Below, piece by piece: positions 1 through 7,827 of a stretch of DNA of 64,000 nt. Both the position numbers and the translations under genes were made by a program. Under the pieces are notes generated by a model. The model did not search any database, was not told the DNA's origin, and saw nothing but the letters and a program-made list of their open reading frames with translations. Origin of the DNA: JAJDOD01 sp050299835 (lineage in GTDB: Bacteria > Pseudomonadota > Alphaproteobacteria > Rhodobacterales > Rhodobacteraceae); NCBI GenBank assembly GCA_050299835.1, contig JBNKWP010000001.1, forward strand, positions 1 to 64,000. Reading direction: 5' to 3'. Position 1 is the first letter of the stretch. Every line of letters begins with the position of its first letter.

Positions 1-104
1 TTCGACACACGGTTGATCGCGACCAGACGGTCAGCGAATTCGGGAGCCTCCTGCTCGCGGCGGTTGCCACGCTGGTTGCCCCTCTGGTTTGGTTCTCTGG
101 CCAT
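1..104 (-). CDS. rpsE: 30S ribosomal protein S5, N-terminal fragment (cut by window edge)
   Basis: Only the first 34 codons lie in the window. The reading begins MAREPNQRGNQRGNRRE and reaches EFADRLVAINRVS, the conserved start of the S5 double-stranded RNA-binding domain; a charged, low-complexity leader before it is usual in alphaproteobacteria. S5 sits in the small-subunit body and contributes to translational accuracy. The ATG at 102-104 has a strong AGGAGG-type ribosome binding site just upstream. It follows rplR with about 95 bases between, as in the spc operon. The rest lies beyond position 1. Confidence 0.9.
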   Translation of the reverse strand, partial: MAREPNQRGNQRGNRREQEAPEFADRLVAINRVS

Positions 105-200
105 GTGGCCTCCTGTCTCAGTCGTGCGCCGAGGCGCGTTTCTTCAACCTCGGTGGCCGAAGCCCCAGGTCATCGGAGGGGCGCTCACCGCCCCCCGCGC

Positions 201-560
201 TTAGATCTTCAGCCCGCCTTCGCGCGCTGCGTCGGCCAAAGCCTTGACCTTGCCGTGGTACAGGAACCCGCCACGGTCGAAATAGGCCTCTTCGACGCCC
301 GCCTTCTTCGCACGCTCGGCAATCGCCGCGCCGACCTTGGCCGCCGCTTCGACGTTGTTCTTGCCGATTACGCCCAGGTCTTTCTCCAGCGACGAGGCCG
401 AAGCCAGCGTCTTGCCCTGAACGTCGTCGATCAGCTGAACGCTGATGTTCTTCGACGAGCGGTGAACGGAAAGCCGGACCCGGCCTGCGTTGACCTTGCG
501 AAGTTTGTTCCGGACGCGCATCCGGCGCTTCTGGAACAGCTCTCTTTTGGAAAGTGCCAT
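201..560 (-). CDS. rplR: 50S ribosomal protein L18
   Basis: A 119-residue protein of normal length for L18, which binds 5S rRNA with L5 in the central protuberance of the large subunit. The N-terminal block MALSKRELFQKRRMRVR and the motif RLSVHRSSKNISVQLIDD are typical. It lies between rplF and rpsE in the canonical spc order and is cotranscribed with them. The ATG is 11 bases downstream of the rplF stop. Confidence 0.97.
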   Translation of the reverse strand: MALSKRELFQKRRMRVRNKLRKVNAGRVRLSVHRSSKNISVQLIDDVQGKTLASASSLEKDLGVIGKNNVEAAAKVGAAIAERAKKAGVEEAYFDRGGFLYHGKVKALADAAREGGLKI

Positions 561-571
561 TTATCCGGTCC

Positions 572-1105
572 TTACTTCTTCTTGCCTTCCTTGCGGAAGA
601 TATACTCGTCCTTGTACTTGATGCCCTTGCCCTTGTAGGGCTCCGGCTTGCGCCATTCGCGGATATTTGCCGCGACCTGGCCGACGAGCTGCTGGTCATT
701 GCCTTCGACGACGATTTCGGTGTTCTTCGGGGTCGTCACGGTGACGCCGTCGGGAACTTCGAAAATCACGTCATGCGACAGGCCGAGGTTCAGGGTCACC
801 TTGTTTCCCTGCGCCTGGGCCCGGTAGCCGACGCCGTTGATCTCAAGTTCCTTCTTGAAACCGTCGGTCACACCGGTCACGAGGTTCTGCACCTGCGTGC
901 GGCTCATGCCCCACTGCTGGCGCGCGCGCTTGGACGAGCCGCGCGGCGTGACGGTGACGGCGCCATCTTCGACGGCAATCGTCACATCGTCGGTCGCGGT
1001 AAACTCGCGGCTGCCTTTCGGGCCTTTGACCGTGACGGTCTGACCCGAGATGCTGGCCTCGACACCCGAAGGAAGCTCGACCGGTCTTTTCCCAATACGA
1101 GACAT
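572..1105 (-). CDS. rplF: 50S ribosomal protein L6
   Basis: 177 residues beginning MSRIGKRPVELPSGVEA, the standard L6 start. The open frame extends 22 codons further upstream into rpsH, but the internal ATG at 1103-1105 has a good AAGGAGG site and matches the family start. L6 is a two-domain primary 23S rRNA-binding protein near the factor-binding region. The C-terminal motif EPYKGKGIKYKDEYIFRKEGKKK is characteristic. Part of the spc operon, 10 bases after rpsH. Confidence 0.97.
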   Translation of the reverse strand: MSRIGKRPVELPSGVEASISGQTVTVKGPKGSREFTATDDVTIAVEDGAVTVTPRGSSKRARQQWGMSRTQVQNLVTGVTDGFKKELEINGVGYRAQAQGNKVTLNLGLSHDVIFEVPDGVTVTTPKNTEIVVEGNDQQLVGQVAANIREWRKPEPYKGKGIKYKDEYIFRKEGKKK

Positions 1106-1115
1106 GGTTTCCTCC

Positions 1116-1508
1116 TTAGAACACGGTGCAAAGCACTTCGCCGCCAACATTGGCAGTTCGTGCGTTTGCATCGGTCATGACGCCTTTTGACGTCGAGACA
1201 ATCGAGACACCGAGGCCCTGACGGACCTGCGGAATGTTGCTGGCGCCCAGATAGACGCGACGGCCGGGCTTGGAGACGCGCTTGAGTTCACGAATGACGG
1301 GGGTGCCTTCGTAATACTTCAGGCTGATTTCCAGCGCCGGATGGCCGTTCTTGTCCGTGGTTTCTTCGTAACCGCGGATGTAGCCTTCGTCGGCCAGCAC
1401 ATCGAGAACCCATTTCCGCAGCTTCGACGCCGGGGAGTGGGTGGTGGACTTGCCGCGCATCTGAGCGTTGCGGATGCGGGTCAGCATATCACCGAGAGGA
1501 TCGTTCAT
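1116..1508 (-). CDS. rpsH: 30S ribosomal protein S8
   Basis: 130 residues starting MNDPLGDMLTRIRNAQMRG, the invariant S8 N terminus. The C-terminal block GVSIVSTSKGVMTDANAR is the 16S rRNA helix 21 binding region. In enterobacteria S8 also represses the spc operon by binding its mRNA; whether that happens here cannot be judged from sequence. A GGAGG-type site precedes the ATG. Located between rpsN and rplF as expected. Confidence 0.97.
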   Translation of the reverse strand: MNDPLGDMLTRIRNAQMRGKSTTHSPASKLRKWVLDVLADEGYIRGYEETTDKNGHPALEISLKYYEGTPVIRELKRVSKPGRRVYLGASNIPQVRQGLGVSIVSTSKGVMTDANARTANVGGEVLCTVF

Positions 1509-1520
1509 TTCAATACCTCC

Positions 1521-1826
1521 TTACCAGCTCGACTTGACCAGGCCCGGGATCTGGCCGTTTGAGCCAAGGTCCCGAAGCGCGATCCGCGACATTTTCAGCT
1601 TGCGGTAATAGGCGTGCGGACGCCCCGTCAGCTGGCAACGGTTGTGAAGCCGGGTGGCGGAAGAGTTGCGCGGCAGTTTCGCCAGTTTCAGGCGGGCCTT
1701 GAAGCGTTCTTCCATCGGCTTCGATTCATCATTCGCGATTTCCTTCAGCGCAGCGCGCTTGGCGGCATATTGCTCCACCAGCTTCTGACGCTTCTTCTCG
1801 CGTTCGATCATTGCTTTTTTAGCCAT
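1521..1826 (-). CDS. rpsN: 30S ribosomal protein S14 (zinc-free form)
   Basis: 101 residues, the long C-minus form of S14: the paired CxxC zinc ligands of the short form are absent and there is a long basic N-terminal extension (MAKKAMIEREKKRQKLVEQY). The conserved core LHNRCQLTGRPHAYYRKL near residue 60 and the end LPGLVKSSW-like (IPGLVKSSW) identify it. It joins the small-subunit head. It starts 2 bases after the rplE stop, so the two are tightly coupled. Confidence 0.97.
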   Translation of the reverse strand: MAKKAMIEREKKRQKLVEQYAAKRAALKEIANDESKPMEERFKARLKLAKLPRNSSATRLHNRCQLTGRPHAYYRKLKMSRIALRDLGSNGQIPGLVKSSW

Positions 1827-1828
1827 GA

Positions 1829-2398
1829 TTAGCTCCCCTCGCCGGTGAACGGCACGTTGAAACCTTTCAACAGTGCCTTGGCTTCCGCATCCGTCTCGGC
1901 GGTGGTGCAGATGATGATGTCCATGCCCCAGACCTCGTCGACCTTGTCGAAGTCGATTTCCGGGAAGACGATGTGTTCCTTCATGCCCATGGCGAAGTTG
2001 CCACGGCCATCGAAGCTGGGCTTCACACCGCGGAAATCGCGGATACGCGGCATCGCGATGGTGACCAGACGGTCGAGGAAGTCGTACATCCGGTCGCCGC
2101 GCAGTGTAACTTTCGCGCCGAGCGGCATGCCTTCACGCACCCGGAAGCCCGCGATGGACTTCTTGGCCTTGGTGATGACAGCCTGTTGGCCGGCGATCTT
2201 GGTCAGGTCTTCCTGAGCCGATTTCGCCTTCTTGCTGTCGCGCACCGATTCAGCGCCTGCGCCGATGTTCAGCACGATCTTGTCCAGACGCGGGATCTGC
2301 ATGTCGTTCTTATAGGAGAATTCCTCCTTCAGAGCGGCTTTGACCGTGTCCTTGAAATGCGTCTTCAGACGCGGGGTATAATTCGCAGTATCAAGCAT
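1829..2398 (-). CDS. rplE: 50S ribosomal protein L5
   Basis: 189 residues, slightly longer than the E. coli protein. The motifs MQIPRLDKIVLNIGAG and GFRVREGMPLGAKVTLRG are diagnostic of L5, which binds 5S rRNA and contacts the P-site tRNA. The ATG overlaps the end of rplX by one base (2398), suggesting translational coupling. Confidence 0.97.
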   Translation of the reverse strand: MLDTANYTPRLKTHFKDTVKAALKEEFSYKNDMQIPRLDKIVLNIGAGAESVRDSKKAKSAQEDLTKIAGQQAVITKAKKSIAGFRVREGMPLGAKVTLRGDRMYDFLDRLVTIAMPRIRDFRGVKPSFDGRGNFAMGMKEHIVFPEIDFDKVDEVWGMDIIICTTAETDAEAKALLKGFNVPFTGEGS

Positions 2399-2703
2399 CA
2401 GATCGCGTCCCCCGTGGTCTTGGCGAAACGGACCTTCTTGCCGTCTTCCGTGCGGAAGCCGACGCGGGTCGCTTTACCGTTGCTGTCCAGAAGCGCCAGG
2501 TTCGACAGGTTGATCGGCATCGCCTTCGGCTGGCGGCCGCCCTGGTCGTTCTGGGTCTGACGCTGGTGACGGATGGCGATGTTCACGCCGTCCACGATGG
2601 CCTTGTTGTCCTTCGGCATGACGGCGGTGATTTCGCCTTCCTTGCCCTTGTCCTTACCGGCCAGAACGACGACCTTGTCGCCCTTTTTCAGTTTCGCAGC
2701 CAT
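2398..2703 (-). CDS. rplX: 50S ribosomal protein L24
   Basis: 101 residues. The KOW motif is visible near the N terminus (KKGDKVVVLAGKDKGKEGEI). L24 is an assembly initiator that binds the 5' domain of 23S rRNA. It starts one base after the rplN stop and overlaps the first base of rplE, consistent with a single coupled transcript. Confidence 0.96.
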   Translation of the reverse strand: MAAKLKKGDKVVVLAGKDKGKEGEITAVMPKDNKAIVDGVNIAIRHQRQTQNDQGGRQPKAMPINLSNLALLDSNGKATRVGFRTEDGKKVRFAKTTGDAI

Positions 2704-2704
2704 C

Positions 2705-3073
2705 TTACAGCACCTCCGGGGCGAGCGAGATGATCTTCATGAAGTTCTTCGCGCGAAGCTCGCGAACCACCGGTCCGAAGATACGGGTGCCGACGGGTTC
2801 GTTGTTGTTGTTGAGGATGACGGCGGCGTTGCGATCGAAGCGGATCGCGGTGCCGTCCTCGCGGCGGACTTCCTTGGCGGTGCGCACGACGACGGCCTTG
2901 CGGACATCGCCCTTCTTCACACGGCCACGCGGAATGGCTTCCTTCACCGACACCACGATGATGTCGCCGACGGAAGCGTATTTGCGTTTGGAACCGCCCA
3001 GGACCTTGATGCACTGAACGCGGCGGGCGCCGCTATTGTCAGCAACATCCAGATTGGTCTGCATCTGGATCAT
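2705..3073 (-). CDS. rplN: 50S ribosomal protein L14
   Basis: 122 residues, the exact usual length. MIQMQTNLDVADNSGARRVQCIKVLGGSKRKYA is the conserved L14 beginning (shown here only as its key words MIQMQT, DNSGAR and VLGG). L14 contacts the small subunit at an intersubunit bridge. It lies 79 bases downstream of rpsQ, the largest gap within this part of the operon. Confidence 0.97.
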   Translation of the reverse strand: MIQMQTNLDVADNSGARRVQCIKVLGGSKRKYASVGDIIVVSVKEAIPRGRVKKGDVRKAVVVRTAKEVRREDGTAIRFDRNAAVILNNNNEPVGTRIFGPVVRELRAKNFMKIISLAPEVL

Positions 3074-3152
3074 GTTGGTTTCTCCCGACGTCCGAGGCCG
3101 CCTGTTTGGACATTGGCCTCGGGGTTTCGTTCAAACCGGGTGTGAGCGCTGC

Positions 3153-3380
3153 TTAGGCGATCACCTCCCAGCGTTTCGTTTTGGACTTCGGCGCGCATTC
3201 CTGAATGCGAACCTGGTCGCCCACCTTGAAGGTGTCGTTCTCGTCATGAGCCCGGTATTTCTTGGACTTACGAACGGTCTTGTGAAGCAGCGGGTGCTTG
3301 AAGCGGCGCTCGACCGAAACGGTGACGGTCTGGGCGTTGGCGTCAGAGGTGACAACACCTTGAAGAATACGCTTGGGCAT
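3153..3380 (-). CDS. rpsQ: 30S ribosomal protein S17
   Basis: 75 residues. Recognised by MPKRILQGVVTSDANAQTV and the RRFKHPLLHKTVRKSKKY block of the OB-fold, which binds 16S rRNA in the body of the small subunit. It follows rpmC by 3 bases, so the two are cotranslated. Length is at the short end for S17 but usual for this group. Confidence 0.96.
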   Translation of the reverse strand: MPKRILQGVVTSDANAQTVTVSVERRFKHPLLHKTVRKSKKYRAHDENDTFKVGDQVRIQECAPKSKTKRWEVIA

Positions 3381-3383
3381 CGA

Positions 3384-3590
3384 TTAAGCCTCCGCAGCGG
3401 CAGCGGCCGCCTTTTCGTTCAGAATGGTCTTCACACGGGCCGCGCTGCGGCGCACTTCGCGCATACGCGCGGTGTTTTCCAGCTGGTTCGTCGCCTGCTG
3501 GAAGCGGAGGTTGAACGCCTCCTTCTTAAGATTTGTCAGCTCTTCACGAAGCTGATCGGGAGTTTTCTCCCGCAGTTCCTTGGCATCCAT
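3384..3590 (-). CDS. rpmC: 50S ribosomal protein L29
   Basis: 68 residues starting MDAKELREKTPDQLREEL, a two-helix hairpin that lies at the peptide exit tunnel and helps dock trigger factor and SRP. The frame is open further upstream, but the family start is the ATG at 3588-3590 with a GGAAAG site in front. rpmC is normally preceded by rplP; here the next gene upstream is a divergent peptidase, so the S10-spc cluster is split at this point and rpmC is the first gene of its transcript. Confidence 0.95.
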   Translation of the reverse strand: MDAKELREKTPDQLREELTNLKKEAFNLRFQQATNQLENTARMREVRRSAARVKTILNEKAAAAAAEA

Positions 3591-3759
3591 GCCAGTCTTC
3601 CTTTCAACATCACCGGAGGGCCGCGCAATTGGCGTCACCCTGTAGACCCGATGGAGATTCGTAGGTGAGGGGTGCCGTTTAGGGTCTTCCGGCAACGTTG
3701 GCAAGCATTTTGTCCCGCCCGGCGTTGTCTTGCCTGAATCGGGTGCTAGACCGTCAGGC

Positions 3760-4383
3760 ATGATACGACTGCTGCCAATTCTTCTTTGCCTCGCCCTGAC
3801 CGCCACCGCAAGTTCCGCCCAGATCCCGCTGCGTGCCGGACTGACCCAGCCGGAGGACATGCCGAAACCCGTGAGGCGCCGTGACATGGTGTTTCTCGAT
3901 GTGCCGCAGGTCTCCCAGGGCAAGCAGCCGTGGTGCGTGCCGGCGTCGGTCGCAATGGCGCTGGCCTATTACGGGCAGGACGTCTCCCCTGCCCGGCTGA
4001 AGCAACTGGCCGAGGCGCACAAGCATCCGAGCAAGAGGAATACTTATGTCACCTCCTGGCTCGACATGCAGGAAGGTTTGAGGAAGATCGGCGCGCGCTG
4101 GACGATCGAACACTATCCGAACACACGCGCGGGGTTTTTCGAGGGGCTGCGCGACATCAAACGGTCGCTTGGCCGGGGTCGCCCGGTGCTGATCGATGTC
4201 GATTTGCTGACCGGGCACACATTTGTCATCGTGGGTTATGATGACGACGAACAGGTCCTTTATTTCCGCGATCCGCTGCTGAAGGACGGGCGCCAGCGCA
4301 TCCTGTCCTACGGGATGCTCTACGAGAACTGGAACAACCGGGCGATGGCCCGGACCCGCAGCGCGTTCTTCACCCGGCCCTGA
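3760..4383 (+). CDS. Secreted C39-like cysteine peptidase
   Basis: 207 residues with a signal peptide (MIRLLPILLCLALTATASSAQ). The body fits the C39/papain-like fold: the catalytic cysteine lies in KQPWCVPASVAMALAYYG (about Cys59), the histidine in TGHTFVIVGYDDD (about His153), followed by an aspartate in FRDPL. C39 peptidases classically cleave bacteriocin leaders at a double glycine, but those are transporter fusions; this is a free-standing exported protein and its substrate is unknown. The frame opens ten codons earlier, but ATG 3760 gives a clean signal peptide. It is divergent from rpmC. Confidence 0.8.
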   Translation: MIRLLPILLCLALTATASSAQIPLRAGLTQPEDMPKPVRRRDMVFLDVPQVSQGKQPWCVPASVAMALAYYGQDVSPARLKQLAEAHKHPSKRNTYVTSWLDMQEGLRKIGARWTIEHYPNTRAGFFEGLRDIKRSLGRGRPVLIDVDLLTGHTFVIVGYDDDEQVLYFRDPLLKDGRQRILSYGMLYENWNNRAMARTRSAFFTRP

Positions 4384-4474
4384 CGAAACGGGCCGCAATC
4401 CTTCCCGCACTCCGCCAAACTGGAGCCTTAATCATTCGTTAGCCTGGTCGGGTATCTAATGAGTAAGACCCGAT

Positions 4475-4777
4475 ATGGAACGGCAGTTTGCAAGTACCGA
4501 GCTTTATGCGCTCGAAAACAACGACCTCGCCATCGAGAACGCGATCGAGACCCTGAAAACCCGCCTGCGCGGCGCTCCGCAGGGTGTCGCCAACGACGTG
4601 CTGAAACGCTGCAAGCCCGACACCCATGCCGAGCTTATTGACTGGCTGGGTTCGGTATGCGCGACGGGTGAGCGCCGAATTCCCCGGCAATGGTCACCCA
4701 AGCGCAATACGGGTCTGTGGCTGCTTTATCACGCCGCCGATCTGGACTGTCCCTCCAATCCGCCGCGCCGCGCCTGA
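4475..4777 (+). CDS. Hypothetical protein, 100 residues
   Basis: I do not recognise the family. The protein is soluble-looking, with no signal peptide or membrane segment; the first half is probably helical (MERQFASTELYALENNDLAIENAIETL), and a run ERRIPRQWSPKRNTGLWLL is basic and aromatic. It lies alone between the peptidase gene and a membrane protein gene on the same strand. A longer frame on the opposite strand (4635-5666) mainly mirrors the neighbouring gene and is not preferred. Confidence 0.55.
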   Translation: MERQFASTELYALENNDLAIENAIETLKTRLRGAPQGVANDVLKRCKPDTHAELIDWLGSVCATGERRIPRQWSPKRNTGLWLLYHAADLDCPSNPPRRA

Positions 4778-4892
4778 TCGCACCGTGGCCGAAGGGCCAT
4801 CCATTCACGACATCAACAGACTGTTTCACAGTTAACGCGGATCGGAATGCCGCCTCCGTGGTACCCTCTATGCGTGTGTTGTTGTTATTTGG

Positions 4893-5651
4893 GTGAGTGT
4901 GATGATTGCTCAAGGAATGTCTCGATTTACGGCCATTGGCCAACTTCTCGCAATTACTGTCTTTTCCATCGCGGGCCTCGCGCTTCTGATCGCCACGGGG
5001 CTGGCATTTGCCGGTGTGCTGCCCTGGCTGCAGCTTGACGCGACCTATTATGATCAACCGCTTGAGAATGCCGGAATGGCGTTCCAGATCGGCGTCACCG
5101 TGCTGGTCCTGCTGCTTGCCGTCTATGTGCCCACAAACTGGCATGTGATGATGCTGGAGGCGTCGCATCGCGATTTCGCCATCTCGATGGACGATGTGAC
5201 CCGTGCCTATCAGGCGGTGCATTTGGCCGACCGCAAGCAGGCATTCGAGATGGAACGCGAGTTCGACGCGATCCGCGAACGGTTCGAATACCTGCGCACC
5301 CATCCCGACCTGCCGGAGATCGATGCCGAGCTTCTGACGATTGCCGCGCAGATGAGCCAGCAATCCCGCGATCTGGCCAGGACCTTCTCCGAGGAACAAG
5401 TGGCTCGGGCACGGGACTCGCTGGCCCAGCGCAAGAAGGATGCCGAGGAACTGGAATCCCGCATCCAGTCGGCCGCCGCAGCCAGCCGCGAACTCAGGCG
5501 CGAGATCGAGGATGTGGAATTTGCCGAAGGCAGTGCGGCCTCGCAGATGAAACGGCTGCGCGACGTGCTGGCCGAGTTGGAAGCCCGCATCGCCAGCGAA
5601 GGCGCCCGAAAGGGACGTCACCTGCGCCCTGTCAGCGACGCGGCATCCTAA
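4893..5651 (+). CDS. Membrane-anchored coiled-coil protein
   Basis: 252 residues from a GTG; ATG codons at 4902 and 4917 are possible alternative starts and no ribosome binding site clearly decides. Two N-terminal membrane segments are visible (about residues 18-40 and 65-82), followed by a long charged helical region of roughly 170 residues that should form a coiled coil (for example ARDSLAQRKKDAEELESRI and KRLRDVLAELEARI). Related proteins in this bacterial family are sometimes labelled DNA repair proteins, but nothing here supports that role. Confidence 0.75.
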   Translation: MSVMIAQGMSRFTAIGQLLAITVFSIAGLALLIATGLAFAGVLPWLQLDATYYDQPLENAGMAFQIGVTVLVLLLAVYVPTNWHVMMLEASHRDFAISMDDVTRAYQAVHLADRKQAFEMEREFDAIRERFEYLRTHPDLPEIDAELLTIAAQMSQQSRDLARTFSEEQVARARDSLAQRKKDAEELESRIQSAAAASRELRREIEDVEFAEGSAASQMKRLRDVLAELEARIASEGARKGRHLRPVSDAAS

Positions 5652-5677
5652 AAAAAGCCCCGCCACGAGGGCGGGGT
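5650..5677 (-). terminator. Rho-independent terminator downstream of ccrM
   Basis: Read on the minus strand, a GC stem (CCCCGCC pairing with GGCGGGG, 5658-5676) with a five-base loop is followed directly by a run of about seven T (5651-5657). It lies 70 bases beyond the ccrM stop and also marks the end of the convergent plus-strand gene. Confidence 0.85.
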
Positions 5678-5744
5678 CAGGTACCGGGCTGCGGGCGGTC
5701 GCAAGCTCCGGGCGGTAAGTTCTGTGGACTCTGGGGGTTAAACT

Positions 5745-6833
5745 CTACATCTCGGCCCTGATCTGCTGCCGGAACACATCAATCGACACCGGCTTGCCGT
5801 CGCGCTTGATCTGCCAATAGGTCCAGCCATTGCAGGACGGCGCACCTTCCAGCGCGGCGCCGACCTGGTGGATGGACCCCTTGATCCCGTCCGCCACCAG
5901 GGTCCCATCGGCCCGCACCTTGGCCGCCTTGCCGCGCGGGGACACGAGGGTCTCCCCGGGGCGCAACAGACCACGTTCCACCAGTTGCCCGAAAGGCACG
6001 CGCGGCTCGGCGCGTTTCGAGGTGGACACCTCAAGCGCCGATTTGTCGAACTTGCGCACCTTCTCCAGCCGCCGTTCGGCCACCTTGCGATAGGCCGCCT
6101 CGCGTTCGATCCCGATGAAAGAACGCCCCAGCATCCTGGCCACCGCGCCAGTCGTGCCGGTGCCGAAGAACGGGTCCAGCACCACATCGCCGGGGTTGGT
6201 CGTGCCGAGCAGAACACGATGCAGCAACGCCTCCGGCTTCTGTGTGGGGTGGGCCTTGTCGCCGTTGCTGTCTTTCAGCCGTTCATGGCCGGTGCAGATT
6301 GGCAGCACCCAGTCCGAGCGCATCTGGATGCCCTCGTTCAGGGCCTTCAGCGCCTCGTAGTTGAAGGTGTATTTCGCGCCTTCGTCCTTCGACGCCCAGA
6401 TCAGCGTCTCATGGGCGTTGGTCAGCCGCTTGCCGCGAAAGTTCGGCATCGGGTTCGACTTGCGCCAGACAACATCGTTGAGAATCCAGTATCCCTGGTT
6501 CTGCAACTCCGCGCCTAGCCGGAACACGTTGTGATAGGAGCCGATCACCCAGATCGCGCCGTTCGGCTTCAGAAGCCGCTTGGCGGCGGCCAGCCACTCG
6601 CGGGTGAACTTGTCATAGACCTTGAGGCTGTCGAACTGGTCCCAATGGTCGTCCACCGCATCGACCTTGGAATTGTCCGGCCGGTGCAGATCGCCCTTGA
6701 GCTGGAGGTTGTAAGGGGGATCGGCAAAGATCAGATCAACGGATGCCTCGGGAAGCGATCGCATCACCTCGATGCAATCGCCGTCCAAAATCACATCCAA
6801 AGGAAGCGCCGGTTTGCGCGTCTTGGTCGTCAT
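5745..6833 (-). CDS. ccrM: Adenine DNA methyltransferase CcrM (GANTC)
   Basis: 362 residues, close to the length of Caulobacter CcrM. It methylates the adenine of GANTC using S-adenosylmethionine and, in alphaproteobacteria, couples methylation state to the cell cycle. The catalytic motif DPPY is at residues 38-41, followed by NLQLKGDLHRPDNSKVDAVDDHWD, typical of CcrM and given here by its ends (NLQL...HWD); the SAM-binding motif FGTGTTG is at 223-229. This order places it in the beta class. The C-terminal 80 residues (LVERGLLRPGETL onward) form the RAMA-type domain of CcrM. Three GANTC sites lie just upstream of the start. Confidence 0.95.
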   Translation of the reverse strand: MTTKTRKPALPLDVILDGDCIEVMRSLPEASVDLIFADPPYNLQLKGDLHRPDNSKVDAVDDHWDQFDSLKVYDKFTREWLAAAKRLLKPNGAIWVIGSYHNVFRLGAELQNQGYWILNDVVWRKSNPMPNFRGKRLTNAHETLIWASKDEGAKYTFNYEALKALNEGIQMRSDWVLPICTGHERLKDSNGDKAHPTQKPEALLHRVLLGTTNPGDVVLDPFFGTGTTGAVARMLGRSFIGIEREAAYRKVAERRLEKVRKFDKSALEVSTSKRAEPRVPFGQLVERGLLRPGETLVSPRGKAAKVRADGTLVADGIKGSIHQVGAALEGAPSCNGWTYWQIKRDGKPVSIDVFRQQIRAEM

Positions 6834-6882
6834 AGTCTGCCTCTGTCCCGGAGCCGTCTTGTTCGGCTTTTCTTGTGGACAA

Positions 6883-6925
6883 ACATGAGTCAGAGGCGAT
6901 TCGCCGTCAATTTCTTTTTTGAATC
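6883..6925 (-). promoter_or_regulatory. Putative ccrM promoter containing GANTC sites
   Basis: On the minus strand a TTGACG hexamer (6905-6910) and a weak CATGTT (6882-6887) are separated by 17 bases. Three GANTC methylation sites fall in 39 bases: 6887-6891, 6898-6902 and 6921-6925; two are in or at the edge of the spacer of this promoter. In Caulobacter GANTC sites in the ccrM promoter region link its activity to methylation. The promoter hexamers are a guess; the sites are seen directly. Confidence 0.5.
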
Positions 6926-6947
6926 AGTGACTTATATATTTTCCTTG

Positions 6948-7547
6948 TCACAACATCTTGTGGACGGTTTTGAACGAACGCCTATGGTGTGGGGTCACCC
7001 CAAGACGGATCAGCGCCTCGCGGTGCTGCTTTGTAGGATAGCCTGCATTCCTCTCCCAGCCGTAACCGGGAAACTGTTGCGCCAAATCCACCATGATCCG
7101 GTCGCGCGTCACCTTGGCCACGATCGAGGCCGCCGCGACGGACAGGCTCCGGCCATCGCCCTTGATCAGCGCCGTTGCCGGACAGGTCAGTCCTTTGGGG
7201 ATCATGTTGCCGTCGATCAGCGCGTGACAGACCGAACCGAGCCCCACCACCGCGCGTTCCATCGCCAGGTGCGAGGCGTAGAGAATGTTCAGATCGTCGA
7301 TCTCGGCCACGTCTGCCATGCCGACGGAAACACGGGCCACGCTGCCGAGTTCGTCGAACAGCCGTTCCCTGACGGAAAGCTTGAGCTTCTTGGAGTCGTC
7401 CAGACCTTGGGGGATACGCCCCGGGTCAAGCACAACAGCCGCGGCCACGACCGGCCCGGCCAATGGCCCCCGGCCAACCTCGTCCACGCCTGCGACCACA
7501 TTCGCCCCTGCGGACAGCAGTTTCTCTTCTTCGGAAAAATCCGGCAT
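6948..7547 (-). CDS. rnhB: Ribonuclease HII
   Basis: 199 residues. The active-site block GVDEVGRGPLAGPVVAAAVV (Asp, Glu) lies near the N terminus, with LDDSKKL and the later aspartates typical of the DEDD site. It removes RNA from RNA-DNA hybrids and single ribonucleotides from DNA. The frame is open far upstream across a palindromic repeat, but ATG 7545-7547 (MPDFSEEEK) matches family starts; no clear ribosome binding site is present, so the start is less certain. Divergent promoter region shared with ccrM is not involved: both are on the minus strand, ccrM downstream. Confidence 0.93.
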   Translation of the reverse strand: MPDFSEEEKLLSAGANVVAGVDEVGRGPLAGPVVAAAVVLDPGRIPQGLDDSKKLKLSVRERLFDELGSVARVSVGMADVAEIDDLNILYASHLAMERAVVGLGSVCHALIDGNMIPKGLTCPATALIKGDGRSLSVAAASIVAKVTRDRIMVDLAQQFPGYGWERNAGYPTKQHREALIRLGVTPHHRRSFKTVHKML

Positions 7548-7600
7548 GGGCGGAGGAAATGCTGTCAGCGGCTCGATGGCAACCTGCAAATTCTTCTGTC

Positions 7601-7643
7601 GCGAAATACTCTGGGGAGGTCCGGAGGGGCAACGCCCCTCCGG
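7601..7643. repeat. Palindromic intergenic repeat, copy A
   Basis: The block GCGAAATACTCTGGGGAGG is followed by a perfect inverted repeat, CCGGAGGGGC-AAC-GCCCCTCCGG (7621-7643). The same lead sequence plus a variable GC hairpin occurs at 30501, 39151, 42468 and, inside a gene, 49584. Such elements resemble REP-type sequences of Rhodobacterales. Confidence 0.7.
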
Positions 7644-7671
7644 CGGGTCGGCGCAGCGAAGCTGCGGCGAC

Positions 7672-7709
7672 AAAAAAAGCGGCGGCTCCACAACACGGGA
7701 ACCGCCGCT
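7672..7709 (-). terminator. Rho-independent terminator for the secreted protein gene at 7828-8340
   Basis: On the minus strand a stem AGCGGCGG...CCGCCGCT (7678-7709), extended by TTCC/GGAG-like pairing around a short loop, is followed by seven T (7672-7678). It stands about 120 bases after the stop of the upstream gene. Confidence 0.85.
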
Positions 7710-7827
7710 CAACCAGAGACAGAACACACACTCACTCGTAAACTCGGGAATAATTGGGCCAGGGGGGACACCCTGGCCCACCGGCGCGGTGGATGGAGAT
7801 GTGCGGGATGACCGCGCCGGTATCTCG

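Noticed and set aside
4635..5666. 343-codon minus-strand frame
   Set aside because: It overlaps two plus-strand genes, one with clear membrane segments and coiled coil; its own product is histidine- and arginine-rich low-complexity sequence.
6531..7811. 426-codon plus-strand frame over ccrM and rnhB
   Set aside because: It mirrors the codons of two well identified minus-strand genes and has no family features.
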